Below are positions 51,898-62,174 of a DNA stretch of 64,000 nt, piece after piece. The DNA is taken from assembly GCA_044356555.1 (NCBI GenBank), contig JBIKWB010000001.1, positions 124,001 to 188,000 on the forward strand, written 5' to 3'. The position numbers were made by a program, and so were the translations under genes. This DNA comes from Tous-C4FEB sp044356555 (GTDB lineage Bacteria > Verrucomicrobiota > Verrucomicrobiia > Opitutales > Opitutaceae). The notes beneath the pieces are model-generated. The model was not told the origin of the DNA. It made no database searches and worked only from the letters and a program-made list of their open reading frames with translations. The stretch's first letter is position 1, and every line of letters starts with the position of its first letter.

Positions 51898-53430
51898 TCA
51901 CTTCACCAATTCCAGCGGCGCGCCCGGGCCCATCGGCAGGCCGAGCGCGATCCAGCCCACCAGCAGCAGCGTCCACGCGAGCGTAAACGCGATCGAGTAA
52001 GGCAACATCGTCGCGATCAAGGTACCGATGCCCGCGCGCGGATCGTATTTGTGCGCGAACGTAAGAATCAGCGGAAAATAACTCATCAGCGGCGTGATGA
52101 TGTTCGTCACACTGTCGCCCACGCGAAACGCGCCTTGCACCAGCGCCGGCGTGTAGCCGAGCAGCATAAACATCGGCACGAACACCGGAGCGAGCAGCGC
52201 CCATTTCGCCGAGGCACTCGAGATCAGCAGGTTCACCGTCGCGGCAAACAGCACCAACGCGATCATCAGTAAAATCGGCAGGTCCTGCAGCCCGAGATGC
52301 GAGATCAGTTCCGCGCCGCTCACGGCCGTGATGATGCCGAGATTCGTCCACGTGAAATACGCGATGAACTGCGCCGCGAAAAACGAGAGCACAATAAATG
52401 ACGCCATCGACTTCATCGTCCCGTTCATGCCCGTCATCACATCGTGGTCGCTCTTGATCGTCCCGGCCGCCACGCCGTAGGCGATGCCCGGCAGCAGCCC
52501 GTAGAGAAAAATAAACGTCACCAGCCCCACCATAAACGCCGACGCGGCGAAGTCCGGATTCTTGGGGTTCACCAAAAAACCTTTCTCCGGCAACACGCCC
52601 CAGAGCACGACCGCCGTGAGCAGCACCGCCGCGCCGGCCGCCGCCCACAGCCCGCGACGCTCGGCGGCGACGATCGGCTTCAGCTCCTCGCGCGGTGCGG
52701 CGCCGGTGTAAGCGCCGAGCCGCGGCGCCACGATGCGCTCCGTCACCCATGTGCCGACCGCCGTCACGATGAAGGTCGAGACCGCCATAAAATAATAGTT
52801 GGCCATCGCGTTGACGGTGTACGAGGGGTCCACGATCCGCGCCGCCGCCTCGGAAAGTCCCGCGAGCAACACATCGACCGAGCCCACGAGCAGATTGGCA
52901 CTGTAACCGCCCGAGACCCCGGCAAATGCCGCCGCCAGCCCGAGGAACGGGTGCCGCCCCAGCGCGTGATAGAGCGCGGCGGCGAGCGGGATGAGCAACA
53001 CGTAGCCGACCTCGCTGCCGACATTCGACATCACCCCGGCGAAGACGACCATCGGCGTGACCCACTTCGCCGGAGACTTCAGCACCACCAGCCGGAGCAT
53101 CGCGCCCATGAGCCCGGAGTATTCGGCGATGCCGATCCCGAGCAGACACGCGAGCGAGACGCCGAGCGGTGGATAGGCGAGGAAGTTGCGCGTCGCCTCC
53201 AAGATCATCCGCTGCACGCCTTCGACCGAGAGGAGATTGACCGCCGCGACGACCTTGCCGTTGGCGGGATTGGTCACGGTGACGCCCAGACTGTGGCAGA
53301 GCCACGATACGAGCACGACCAGTCCGGCGAGAGCGACGAACAGCGTCGCGGGATTCGGGAGAGCGTTGCCGGCGCGTTCAACGTGGCCGAGGAAACGGTT
53401 GATCAACGTGGGGCGCGCCGAAGTGCTCAT
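51898..53430 (-). CDS. AbgT-family transporter
   Basis: A 510-aa inner-membrane protein with about 12 transmembrane segments. It has the AbgT family sequence features NALPNPATLFVALAGLVVL and SNVGSEVGYVLLIPLAAALY, plus the long hydrophobic helices near the C-terminus. AbgT proteins move p-aminobenzoyl-glutamate, and some export sulfonamides. No folate gene is adjacent. I start at ATG 53430 (MSTSARPTLINRF). It converges with the phosphatase gene and is divergent from the SGNH hydrolase. Confidence 0.9.
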   Translation of the reverse strand: MSTSARPTLINRFLGHVERAGNALPNPATLFVALAGLVVLVSWLCHSLGVTVTNPANGKVVAAVNLLSVEGVQRMILEATRNFLAYPPLGVSLACLLGIGIAEYSGLMGAMLRLVVLKSPAKWVTPMVVFAGVMSNVGSEVGYVLLIPLAAALYHALGRHPFLGLAAAFAGVSGGYSANLLVGSVDVLLAGLSEAAARIVDPSYTVNAMANYYFMAVSTFIVTAVGTWVTERIVAPRLGAYTGAAPREELKPIVAAERRGLWAAAGAAVLLTAVVLWGVLPEKGFLVNPKNPDFAASAFMVGLVTFIFLYGLLPGIAYGVAAGTIKSDHDVMTGMNGTMKSMASFIVLSFFAAQFIAYFTWTNLGIITAVSGAELISHLGLQDLPILLMIALVLFAATVNLLISSASAKWALLAPVFVPMFMLLGYTPALVQGAFRVGDSVTNIITPLMSYFPLILTFAHKYDPRAGIGTLIATMLPYSIAFTLAWTLLLVGWIALGLPMGPGAPLELVK

Positions 53431-53543
53431 GACCTGAGCGTGAGCTGAGCCAGCGTCCCGGTGCAACGCCAGGCTGAAGGCATGTCGCAGGCTTGCGCGG
53501 GGCCGGGGCCGCCGTGAGATTTTCGACTCAACTTATTCTCCCC

Positions 53544-54677
53544 ATGAACCTGCTTTACCCCCGCTGCGCTTCCTTGCTCGCCGCCTTCGCGTTCGCCGCG
53601 TCGGCCCTCGCCCAAACTCCCGCCACCACGCCGCCCACGCCCGCGCCGGTCGAGCCGGCACTCACATGGCACGATGTCACCACTTGGGGCACGGAGGGCC
53701 GCGCTTTCGGCGACCTCGAACGCAAACGTTGGTTCGACCGCTTCCCCGCCAGCGCCGAGGGCAAAGTCACGGCCGCCGTCTGGAATCTCAGCCGCGACAG
53801 CGCCGGCATGATGGTCCGCTTCAAAACCGACGCCACCGCCATCTCGGCCGACATCACCGTGCTCAAAGAGAAGCTCAACGGCGTCAACATGACGCCCATC
53901 GGCGCCAGCGGGCTCGATCTTTACGCGCGCGACGCCAACGGCCAGTGGCGCTGGGCCGGCGTCAGCCGCCCGGACAAAAAAACCATGAAACAACTGATTG
54001 TCGGTGAGCTCGCCCCCGGCCTGCGCGAATACGCCCTCTACCTCCCGCTCTACAACGGCGTTGAAAGCCTCTCGGTCGGCGTGCCTCCCGGCGCCAAGTT
54101 TGAGCCCCTCGCACCGCGCGCCGCCAAGCCCATCGTATTCTACGGCACCTCGATCAACCACGGCGCCAGCGCCTCGCGCCCCGGCATGGTGCACACCGCG
54201 ATCCTCGGCCGCCGCTTTGATCGCCCCGTCGTGAACCTCGGTTTCTCCGGCAACGGTCGCATGGACGCCGCCGTGGGCGACCTCCTCATCAAGATCGACG
54301 CCGCCGTCTTCGTCATCGACTGCCTGCCCAACATGGACGCCGCCGCGGTGCGCGCAAAGTGCATCCCGCTCGTCAACCAGCTCCGCGCCGCGCATCCCAC
54401 GACGCCCATCGTGCTCGTCGAGGACCGCCGCAACACCAACTCCTGGATTCTCCCGAAGCGCGACGCCCACCACACCGCCAACCACGCCGCCCTGCACGAA
54501 TGCTTCGAAAAACTCAAAGCCGCCGGCGTCACCGGCCTCACCTACATTCCCGGCGACAACCTGCTCGGCGACGACGGCGAAGGCACCACCGATGGCTCCC
54601 ACCCCAACGATCTCGGCTTCGTCCGCCAAGCCGACGTGATGGAACCCTACCTCCGCGCCGCCCTCGTGGGGCGGTAA
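53544..54677 (+). CDS. Secreted SGNH/GDSL-type hydrolase
   Basis: A 377-aa protein with signal peptide (LLAAFAFAASALAQ). The N-terminal beta-sandwich is followed by the SGNH catalytic domain: FYGTSINHGASASRPG (nucleophile Ser), NLGFSGNG (Asn/Gly), DCLPNMDA, and DGSHPNDLGF with the catalytic Asp/His. The pattern suits acetyl- or glycan-esterases. The substrate is unknown. I start at ATG 53544. Confidence 0.85.
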   Translation: MNLLYPRCASLLAAFAFAASALAQTPATTPPTPAPVEPALTWHDVTTWGTEGRAFGDLERKRWFDRFPASAEGKVTAAVWNLSRDSAGMMVRFKTDATAISADITVLKEKLNGVNMTPIGASGLDLYARDANGQWRWAGVSRPDKKTMKQLIVGELAPGLREYALYLPLYNGVESLSVGVPPGAKFEPLAPRAAKPIVFYGTSINHGASASRPGMVHTAILGRRFDRPVVNLGFSGNGRMDAAVGDLLIKIDAAVFVIDCLPNMDAAAVRAKCIPLVNQLRAAHPTTPIVLVEDRRNTNSWILPKRDAHHTANHAALHECFEKLKAAGVTGLTYIPGDNLLGDDGEGTTDGSHPNDLGFVRQADVMEPYLRAALVGR

Positions 54678-54891
54678 AGTCAAATCCGCCGCGACGGGCG
54701 CGGTCCTTGAAATTCCCGCCGCCGTCCCGAGCGCAAGCGCGGTGGTGAACACGTGATCGTTCCTTCGTCACTCACACGGTCGCATCGGCTACAGGCAGCG
54801 ATCACCCGATGATACGCGGCGATATTCCCTGGGGGCGGGCGGAGGTGAACGCCCCATAGGCGCAGGCCGAATGAGCAGGTAATGTGAGGAC

Positions 54892-55047
54892 ATGAACCTT
54901 ATCCTCATGGTTATCCTCCTCATGCTCGTCTTCGGTGGTGGCGGCTTTTACTACGGAGGCCCCTCCTATGGTGGTGGCGGCCTCGGTCTCGTCCTCATCA
55001 TCGCGCTGATCGTTTATTTGTTCGGCGGATTCCGCTCCCGGGGCTGA
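54892..55047 (+). CDS. Tiny membrane protein, DUF3309-like
   Basis: A 51-aa protein, MNLILMVILLMLVFGG... ending in IVYLFGGFRSRG. It consists of two hydrophobic helices around a Gly/Tyr-rich loop (YYGGPSYGGGG), the layout of DUF3309 proteins. GTGAGGAC lies before its ATG as a good ribosome-binding site. It is 7 bp upstream of the DUF2934 gene, so the two are probably one transcript. Role unknown; such genes often occur in stress regions. Confidence 0.75.
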   Translation: MNLILMVILLMLVFGGGGFYYGGPSYGGGGLGLVLIIALIVYLFGGFRSRG

Positions 55048-55053
55048 CGCCGC

Positions 55054-55320
55054 ATGAACCAAGCTTCTCGTCCGCCGCGCAAACCCGCGGCTCAGATATT
55101 CCAACCATCCCCGCCAGCCGCTGTTTCCGCGATGAAGAACCATCATCACAACGGCCCAATTCATCCCACGTCTCGCGAAGTGATTCACACGGCGATCGCG
55201 ACCAAAGCCTACGACCTCTGGGAACGCGGCGGTTGCTTGGAAAACCAAGCCGAAGCCACGTGGTTAGAAGCCGAGCGCGGGCTCTCGGCCGCGCCGGGTG
55301 AGAACCCGTCGGAGTCCTAG
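55054..55320 (+). CDS. DUF2934-family small protein
   Basis: An 88-aa protein whose core KAYDLWERGGCLENQAEATW then LEAERGL matches the DUF2934 signature. The N-terminal 30 residues are Pro/His-rich. An internal ATG at 55132 would give the more compact form. It converges with gltD. Function unknown. Confidence 0.7.
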   Translation: MNQASRPPRKPAAQIFQPSPPAAVSAMKNHHHNGPIHPTSREVIHTAIATKAYDLWERGGCLENQAEATWLEAERGLSAAPGENPSES

Positions 55321-55340
55321 TTTCCTCCCGACCCGCCGTG

Positions 55341-56825
55341 TTACGGCAGATCGGTCGAACCCATCAGGAAGCGGTCGACTTCACGCGCGGCGCCACGGCC
55401 TTCGTTGATCGCCCAGACGACGAGGCTCTGACCGCGGCGGCAGTCGCCGGCGGCAAAGATGCGCGGGACGTTCGTCGTGTATTTCTCGTGCTCGGCTTTC
55501 ACGTTGGTGCGGCCGTCCACTTCGACGCCGATGTCTTTGAGAATCGACTGTTCCGGCCCTAGGAAGCCCATTGCGAGCAGGACGAGTTGCGCGGGGCGCG
55601 TCTTTTCCGTGCCGGGCTGCTCCTTCGGGATGAACTGACCTTTGTCGTTCTTCTCCCACTTGATTTCGACGGTCACGATCTCCTTCAGCTTTCCGGCCTC
55701 GTCGCCGACGAATTTTTTGACGGTCGTGAGATAGACACGGGGATCGGCGCCGAATTTCGCGGCGGCTTCCTCTTGGCCATAGTCCATCTTGTAGGTCTTG
55801 GGCCACTCGGGCCATGGGTTGTCGGCCGTGCGCTCGAGCGGTGGCTTGGGCAGGATTTCGATCTGCACGATGCTCTTGCAGCCGTGGCGCATCGAGGTGC
55901 CGACGCAGTCGGTGCCGGTGTCGCCGCCGCCGATCACGATCACATCCTTGCCGAGTGCATGGATCGCGGCGTGATCGGCACCGCCGTTAAGCACGGCCTT
56001 CGTGTTGGCGCTGAGAAATTCCATCGCGTAGTGCACGCCCTTCAGGTCGCGGCCCTCGATCGGCAGGTCGCGCGGCTTGGTGGCCCCGGTGCAGATGACG
56101 GTGGCGTCGTATTCTTTCAGGAAGATCTGCGCCTCGACATTTTCGCCGACGGTGGCGTTGCAGATGAATTTGATGCCGGAGTCTTCCATCAACTTGATGC
56201 GGCGGAGGACGACTTCCTTTTTGTCCAACTTCATGTTGGGGATGCCATACATCAAGAGGCCGCCGGGGCGGTCGGCGCGCTCGAAGACCGTGACCGTGTG
56301 GCCGGCCTTGTTTAGTTGCTCGGCGGCGGAAAGACCGGCGGGGCCGGAGCCGATGACGGCGACTTTCTTGCCCGTGCGGACCTTGGGCTGCTCCGGAACC
56401 ACCCAACCCTCGTCCCAACCGCGGTCAGTGATGGCGGCCTCGATGTTCTTGATCGTGACGGCGGGGTTGTTGATGCCGAGCACGCAGGAACCTTCGCAAG
56501 GCGCGGGACAAACGCGGCCGGTGAACTCCGGGAAGTTGTTCGTCTTGTGCAGACGGTCGAGGGCTTCTTTCCAGAGACCGCGATAGATGAGGTCGTTCCA
56601 CTCGGGGATAAGGTTGTTGATCGGGCAACCGCTGGCCATGCCGCTGACAAGTTTGCCAGTATGGCAGAATGGCACGCCGCAGTTCATGCAGCGCGCGCCC
56701 TGATTGCGGAGTTTCTTCTCCTCCATGTGAACGTGGAATTCCTTCCAGTCCTTCGTGCGTTCGAGCGGCGAGCGGTCGACGGGAAGTTCGCGGAGGTATT
56801 CGATGAAGCCGGTTGGTTTGCCCAT
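55341..56825 (-). CDS. gltD: Glutamate synthase, small (beta) subunit
   Basis: GltD passes electrons from NADPH to the GltB subunit and so supports glutamate formation from glutamine and 2-oxoglutarate. The 494-aa protein has the N-terminal iron-sulfur cysteine region (ARCMNCGVPFCHTG and CPAPCEGSCVLGI), the first FAD motif IGSGPAGLSAAEQL with ERADRPGGLLMYG, and the NADPH motif VIVIGGGDTGTDC. GDCRRGQSLVVWAI completes the FAD site. It follows gltB by 49 bp; the start is ATG 56825. Confidence 0.95.
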   Translation of the reverse strand: MGKPTGFIEYLRELPVDRSPLERTKDWKEFHVHMEEKKLRNQGARCMNCGVPFCHTGKLVSGMASGCPINNLIPEWNDLIYRGLWKEALDRLHKTNNFPEFTGRVCPAPCEGSCVLGINNPAVTIKNIEAAITDRGWDEGWVVPEQPKVRTGKKVAVIGSGPAGLSAAEQLNKAGHTVTVFERADRPGGLLMYGIPNMKLDKKEVVLRRIKLMEDSGIKFICNATVGENVEAQIFLKEYDATVICTGATKPRDLPIEGRDLKGVHYAMEFLSANTKAVLNGGADHAAIHALGKDVIVIGGGDTGTDCVGTSMRHGCKSIVQIEILPKPPLERTADNPWPEWPKTYKMDYGQEEAAAKFGADPRVYLTTVKKFVGDEAGKLKEIVTVEIKWEKNDKGQFIPKEQPGTEKTRPAQLVLLAMGFLGPEQSILKDIGVEVDGRTNVKAEHEKYTTNVPRIFAAGDCRRGQSLVVWAINEGRGAAREVDRFLMGSTDLP

Positions 56826-56874
56826 GATCGGAAAAATTGAGAGCTGAGAGTTGAGGGTGGAGAGCGGCGAACCG

Positions 56875-59800
56875 TCAGTTGCCGCCGACGCGAGAGAGGT
56901 CTCGGGCGTTTTCTTCGAAGGCGGCCATGATGGCTTCTTCGCCGGTGAGGCCCTGGGCCTCGGCTTTTTCGATACAGCCGAGCATCCGCTTGTAGTCCTT
57001 CGGGAAGACTTTGACGAATTTCGGCAAAAACAAATCGAAGGCAGCGAGCACCTGTTTGCCGCGGGCGCTGCCGGTGTAACCGACGTGGCGCTCGATGATC
57101 GCACGGAGTTCGGCGATCTCGGCTTTGGTCTCCACCTTTTCGAGACCGACCATCGAAACGTTGGCCTGCTCGGCAAACTTGCCCGTCTCATCGAGCACGT
57201 AAGCGATACCGCCCGACATGCCGGCGGCGAAGTTCCGGCCGGTGGGGCCTAGCACGACGACGCGGCCACCGGTCATGTATTCGCAACCGTGGTCGCCCAC
57301 GCCCTCAACCACGGCAGTGACGCCGGAGTTGCGGACGGCGAAGCGCTCGCCGGCGCGGCCGTTGACGTAGATCTCACCGGCGGTGGCGCCGTAAAGGGCC
57401 ACATTGCCGATGATGATGTTATCTTCGGCCTTGAAGCCGGCGTTGGCCGGCGGGTGGACGATGAGTTTGCCGCCGGACAGGCCTTTGCCAAAATAGTCGT
57501 TGGCGTCGCCCTCGATGGAGAGCGTCATGCCGCGCGTGACGAAGGCGCCGAAGCTTTGGCCGGCAGAGCCCTTGAAACGGAAGCGGATCGTATCCTCAGG
57601 CAGACCCTTGGCGCCGAGTTTTTTGGTGATCTCGTAGCTCGTGATGGTGCCGACGACACGGTTGACGTTTTTGATCGGCAGCTCGGCGATCACTTTTTCA
57701 CCGCGGTCGATGGCGGGTTGGGCGAGGCCGAGGAGCGTCGTGAGGTCGAGACTCTTGTCGAGGCCGTGGTCCTGCTTGATCGAGCAGAAGCGACCGACCT
57801 CGGGACCGACATCCGGCGAGTAAAGGATCTTGGAGAAGTCGAGCCCCTTGGCTTTCCAGTGCGTGACGGCGCGCTGCGCTTCAAGCCGGTCGGTGCGGCC
57901 GACCATCTCCTCGATCGTGCGGAAGCCGAGTTGCGCCATGAGTTCGCGGACTTCGGTGGCGATGAACGTCATGAAGTTCACGATGTGCTCGGGCTTGCCG
58001 GCGAATCTCGCGCGGAGCCGTGGATCTTGGGACGCGACGCCCACCGGACAGGTGTTCAGGTGGCAGACGCGCATCATGATGCAGCCCGAGGCCACCAAAG
58101 GCGCGGTCGCAAAACCGAACTCCTCGGCGCCGAGCAATGCGGCCATGATCACATCGCGGCCGGTCTTAAGTTGGCCGTCGGTCTCGACGGCGATGCGCGA
58201 GCGGAGGTTGTTCAAGACCAGCGTCTGGTGGGTCTCGGCGAGGCCGAGTTCCCACGGGAGACCGGCGTGCGTGATGGAGGTCTGCGGCGATGAGCCGGTG
58301 CCGCCATCGTAACCGGAGATGAGCACGACGTCCGCGTGCGCCTTGGCGACACCGGCCGCGATGGTACCGACGCCGACTTCCGAGACGAGCTTCACGCTCA
58401 CGCGCGCGTGGCGGTTGGCGTTCTTCAGGTCGTGGATGAGCTCCGCGAGATCTTCGATCGAGTAGATGTCGTGGTGCGGAGGTGGCGAGATGAGGCCGAC
58501 GCCGGCGGTGGTGCCGCGGGTCTTGGCGATCGAAGGATACACCTTGGCGCCGGGCAACTGGCCGCCCTCGCCGGGCTTCGCGCCCTGGGCCATCTTGATC
58601 TGGATTTCTTGGGCGTTGGTGAGGTATTCGCTCGTGACGCCGAAGCGGCCGGAGGCGACCTGCTTGATGGCGGAGTTTTTGGAATCACCGTTGGCCATCG
58701 GGGTGAAACGCGCGGGATCTTCGCCGCCTTCGCCGGTGTTGGACTTGCCGCCGATGCGGTTCATCGCGATCGCGAGCGTCTCGTGCGCCTCGGCGGAGAT
58801 CGAGCCGTAGGACATGGCGCCGGACTTGAAGCGCTTCATGATCGCCTCGACGGACTCGACTTCCTCGATCGGAACGGCGGTCGAAGCCTTGAACTCAAGC
58901 AGACTGCGCAACGTGCAGAGCTTGGTGCCCTGTTCGTTGACGATTTTCGAGTAACCGCGGAACGTGGCGAAATTCGCCGTGCGGACCGCCTTTTGCAGAT
59001 GATGGATGGACTCCGGCGTGAAGAGATGGGCTTCGCCGTCGTTGCGCCACTGGTATTGGCCGCCGGAAGGCAGCACGGCGGCGTTGGCCGTGCGGTCCGG
59101 GTAGGCCGCGCGGTGGCGGGCAAGGACTTCCTGCGCGACGACATCGAGGCCGATACCGCCGATGCGCGTGGGCGTCCAGGTGAAGTAGTGGTCCACGACG
59201 GACTGGTTGAGCCCGAGGGCCTCGAAGACCTGTGCGCCCCGGTAGCTCTGGATCGCGGAAATGCCCATCTTGGACATGACCTTGACCACGCCTTTCGACG
59301 CGGCCTTCACGAGGTTCTTGCACGCGGTCTTGTGATCGACGCCGGTGATCAGCTCTTCCTTGATCATGTCGTCGATCGTCTCAAAAGCCACGTAGGGATT
59401 GATCGCCGACGCGCCATAGCCGATGAGCAATGAGAAGTGATGCACCTCGCGGGCGTCACCGGTTTCGACGACGAGCGAGGCGCGCGTGCGGAGACCTTCG
59501 CGGATGAGATAATGGTGCAGGCCGGCGACGGCGAGCAGCGCGGGCACGGGCGCGAATTCCTTGGTCACACCGCGGTCGGAGAGGATGAGGACGTTGACCT
59601 CCTCTTCCTCGATGTGGCGGCGGGCCATCATGCAGAGTTCTTCCATGGACTTCGCGAGACCCTTCTCGCCGCGCGCGACGCGGAAAAGAATGGGTAACAC
59701 GGCGGTCTTCAGGCCGGGCAGATCGGTGCGGCGGATTTTCGCAAACTCCTCGTTGGTGAGAATCGGGTATTTCAACTCGACGCGGCGGCACGCGGTCGGC

Positions 59801-61527
59801 TGCGGGTTGAGCAAGTTGCCTTCGGAGCCGAGACGCGTCTCGGAGGACGTGATGATCTCTTCGCGAATGGCGTCGATCGGGGGATTGGTAACCTGCGCGA
59901 AGAGCTGCTTGAAGTAATCGTAGAGCAGACGCGGCTTGTTGGAGAGCACGGCGAGCGCCGCGTCGTTGCCCATTGAACCGATGGCTTCGACGCCGTCTTT
60001 CGCCATCGGCGCGAGGATGATGCGCTCGTCTTCGTTGGTGTAACCGAAGGCAATCTGGCGCTGGAGGAGCGTGACGTGGTCCGGCTGCTCATGCTTCGGG
60101 GCGTCGGGCAAGTCGCTGAGGTGCACGAGGTGCTCGTTAAGCCACTGGCGGTAGGGACGCGCCGTGCAGATTTCCTGCTTCAGCTCCTCGTCGGAGATGA
60201 TGCGGCCTTGCGCCGTGTCCACGAGGAACATCTTGCCCGGCTGCACGCGGCCCTTTTCGGCGATCTCCTCGGCGGGTATCGGCAACACGCCGGCCTCGGA
60301 GGCCACGACGACAAATCCGTCCTTGGTGATGTAGTAACGCGAGGGACGCAGGCCGTTGCGGTCAAGGACGCCGCCGATCTGGATACCGTCGGTGAACGCG
60401 ATGGCGGCGGGGCCGTCCCACGGCTCCATCAAGCACGAGTGATATTGGTAAAAGGCGCGGCGGTTGTCTTCCATCGTCTCGTGGTTGGACCACGGCTCGG
60501 GGATCATCATCATCACGGCGTGCGCGAGCGGACGGCCGGCGAGCACGAGCAGTTCGAGCGTGTTGTCGAACATCGACGAATCGGAGCCGTTCGGATTGAT
60601 GATCGGCAGGATCTTGTTGATGTCGTCGCCGAAGACGGGGCTTTCGAAAAGCGCCTGGCGGGCGTGCATCCAATTGATGTTGCCGCGGAGCGTATTGATT
60701 TCGCCGTTGTGCGCGATGTAGCGGTAAGGATGCGCGCGCTCCCAGCTGGGGAACGTATTGGTGGAAAAACGCGAATGGACGATCGCGAGGGCCGATTCCA
60801 TCGCGGGATGCGCGAGATCGGGGAAGTAGTGACCGACCTGCTCGGTCAGCAACATGCCCTTATAAACCAGCGTCTTCATCGACAGGCTCGCGACATACCA
60901 CGTCTCGGAACCGGCGATGGTCGAGGTGCGGATATCGTTGTAGGCGCGCTTGCGGATGACGAAGAGCTTGCGCTCGAAATCCAGGTCGGTGGCGATATCG
61001 GGACCGCGGCCGATGAAGACCTGGCGCATGAACGGTTCGCACGACTTGGCCGTCTCGCCGAGGCTCTTGTTGTCGGTGGGCACGGTGCGCCAGCCGAGAA
61101 AAACCTGGCCCTCGGATTGCACCACTTGCTCGAACACTTCCTCGACCTTGCGGCGCACGGTGCGGTTGCGCGGCAGATAAACGAGCCCTGCGCCGTAGTG
61201 GCCGGCCTCGGGCAGCGTGATGCGCGCGGTCTTAGAGACTTCCGCGAAAAACTTGTGCGGCATCTGGATCAAGATACCGGCACCGTCACCGGTGTTGGGC
61301 TCACTGCCGGCGGCGCCGCGGTGGTCGAGATTGGTGAGAACTTGGAGCGCGTCCGCGACGATCTTGTGCGATTTCCGGCCCTTCATATCGACGACGAAGC
61401 CGACCCCGCAGGCATCGTGCTCAAACGAGGGATCGTAGAGGCCCTGTTTGCCGGGTGGACGCGCGAGCGGCGGCGCGGCGGACTCATCGGCTGAAACGGG
61501 CGTGGCGGTATGGTGGGCGGTGTTCAC
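56875..61527 (-). CDS. gltB: Glutamate synthase, large (alpha) subunit
   Basis: GltB holds the glutaminase, FMN and 3Fe-4S domains. Cys40 in EHDACGVGFVVDM is the catalytic N-terminal nucleophile; a propeptide of about 39 residues is removed. The central and FMN domains carry GGKSNTGEGGEDP, GAKPGEGGQLPGAKV and GYDGGTGSSPQTS; CPVGVASQDPRLR holds cluster Cys; a C-terminal GXGXG domain has the GLSGGKLIVHPP type pattern. From GTG 61527 it is 1550 aa, normal for the family. The open frame continues upstream to 61734 without conserved sequence. Confidence 0.95.
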   Translation of the reverse strand: MNTAHHTATPVSADESAAPPLARPPGKQGLYDPSFEHDACGVGFVVDMKGRKSHKIVADALQVLTNLDHRGAAGSEPNTGDGAGILIQMPHKFFAEVSKTARITLPEAGHYGAGLVYLPRNRTVRRKVEEVFEQVVQSEGQVFLGWRTVPTDNKSLGETAKSCEPFMRQVFIGRGPDIATDLDFERKLFVIRKRAYNDIRTSTIAGSETWYVASLSMKTLVYKGMLLTEQVGHYFPDLAHPAMESALAIVHSRFSTNTFPSWERAHPYRYIAHNGEINTLRGNINWMHARQALFESPVFGDDINKILPIINPNGSDSSMFDNTLELLVLAGRPLAHAVMMMIPEPWSNHETMEDNRRAFYQYHSCLMEPWDGPAAIAFTDGIQIGGVLDRNGLRPSRYYITKDGFVVVASEAGVLPIPAEEIAEKGRVQPGKMFLVDTAQGRIISDEELKQEICTARPYRQWLNEHLVHLSDLPDAPKHEQPDHVTLLQRQIAFGYTNEDERIILAPMAKDGVEAIGSMGNDAALAVLSNKPRLLYDYFKQLFAQVTNPPIDAIREEIITSSETRLGSEGNLLNPQPTACRRVELKYPILTNEEFAKIRRTDLPGLKTAVLPILFRVARGEKGLAKSMEELCMMARRHIEEEEVNVLILSDRGVTKEFAPVPALLAVAGLHHYLIREGLRTRASLVVETGDAREVHHFSLLIGYGASAINPYVAFETIDDMIKEELITGVDHKTACKNLVKAASKGVVKVMSKMGISAIQSYRGAQVFEALGLNQSVVDHYFTWTPTRIGGIGLDVVAQEVLARHRAAYPDRTANAAVLPSGGQYQWRNDGEAHLFTPESIHHLQKAVRTANFATFRGYSKIVNEQGTKLCTLRSLLEFKASTAVPIEEVESVEAIMKRFKSGAMSYGSISAEAHETLAIAMNRIGGKSNTGEGGEDPARFTPMANGDSKNSAIKQVASGRFGVTSEYLTNAQEIQIKMAQGAKPGEGGQLPGAKVYPSIAKTRGTTAGVGLISPPPHHDIYSIEDLAELIHDLKNANRHARVSVKLVSEVGVGTIAAGVAKAHADVVLISGYDGGTGSSPQTSITHAGLPWELGLAETHQTLVLNNLRSRIAVETDGQLKTGRDVIMAALLGAEEFGFATAPLVASGCIMMRVCHLNTCPVGVASQDPRLRARFAGKPEHIVNFMTFIATEVRELMAQLGFRTIEEMVGRTDRLEAQRAVTHWKAKGLDFSKILYSPDVGPEVGRFCSIKQDHGLDKSLDLTTLLGLAQPAIDRGEKVIAELPIKNVNRVVGTITSYEITKKLGAKGLPEDTIRFRFKGSAGQSFGAFVTRGMTLSIEGDANDYFGKGLSGGKLIVHPPANAGFKAEDNIIIGNVALYGATAGEIYVNGRAGERFAVRNSGVTAVVEGVGDHGCEYMTGGRVVVLGPTGRNFAAGMSGGIAYVLDETGKFAEQANVSMVGLEKVETKAEIAELRAIIERHVGYTGSARGKQVLAAFDLFLPKFVKVFPKDYKRMLGCIEKAEAQGLTGEEAIMAAFEENARDLSRVGGN

Positions 61528-61583
61528 GGATAAAAGTAAAGTTTCGGAAGCAGGATCGAAGCCGGATGAGGCGCGCACTACGC

Positions 61584-61620
61584 AAAAAAAGGGCCGGCCT
61601 CGCGTTTGCGAGAGCGGCCC
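61584..61620 (-). terminator. Rho-independent terminator after the glutaredoxin-like gene
   Basis: GGGCCGGCCTCGC (61591-61603) and GCGAGAGCGGCCC (61608-61620) form a stem with two mismatches and a 4-nt loop; seven T follow on the minus strand (61590-61584). It separates the glutaredoxin-like gene from gltB. Confidence 0.7.
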
Positions 61621-61648
61621 GGAAGTTATGCGCGGTAGGCTCTCAGCG

Positions 61649-61984
61649 TTAGAAAAAACGAACAGTTTTAGTGGCCATTTTGGCGTGTTCCTCGTCGGAG
61701 CAGCCGGCATTGAGCGCAGCACCGGCGGAAGCATCGGAAGGTTTCACGAGGTCGTTGCTGAGCAGGTAATTTTCCACTTCTTCACCCGAGATATCGGCCA
61801 GCATCACGCCGTCGATCTCGACGCATGGCGAAAGGGGCTGACCGGACTTGGCCACCATCTCGGCGTAGTTCGCGCGGTTGTTGATGATATCGATGTCCTC
61901 GAAGGCGAGACTGTGCTTTTTCATGACCGCACGAACGCCGTTGGACCAACCGCAGGAGGGCTTGAGATAGGCTTTGATCTTCAT
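61649..61984 (-). CDS. Glutaredoxin-like thioredoxin-fold protein
   Basis: A 111-aa protein. IKAYLKPSCGWSNGVRAVMK has a CxxS active site (CGWS), so it is of the monothiol type. LSPCVEIDGVMLADISGEEV is the cis-Pro-like and glutathione-binding region, though Pro is followed by Cys instead of the usual residues. The C-terminus DEEHAKMATKTVRFF is unusual. A likely role is redox or iron-sulfur handling, next to the iron-sulfur enzyme GltB. I start at ATG 61984. Confidence 0.78.
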   Translation of the reverse strand: MKIKAYLKPSCGWSNGVRAVMKKHSLAFEDIDIINNRANYAEMVAKSGQPLSPCVEIDGVMLADISGEEVENYLLSNDLVKPSDASAGAALNAGCSDEEHAKMATKTVRFF

Positions 61985-62174
61985 GATGGAATCGTGGCGA
62001 CGGACAACCGGGGTGCAACTCATAGGCCGTGATTTTTCCCAATCAAGCCCGCTCTTGGGGTTTTCCGAAGAAATTTTGTCATAGCGAAAACCAACGTCTT
62101 CCAATTTGCGCGGATAACGCTGCCGTCGTCTTTTTCCTAGCGCCGCCACACGGGTCGCGCTATCGCTCGGCGGC

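Noticed and set aside
51779..53305. 508-codon minus-strand frame overlapping the AbgT gene in another frame
   Set aside because: Arg/Gly-rich translation with no hydrophobic pattern; the AbgT frame has the expected membrane helices.
54802..55248. 148-codon minus-strand frame over the DUF3309-like and DUF2934 genes
   Set aside because: The plus-strand small genes have a good ribosome-binding site and family patterns; the minus frame has none.
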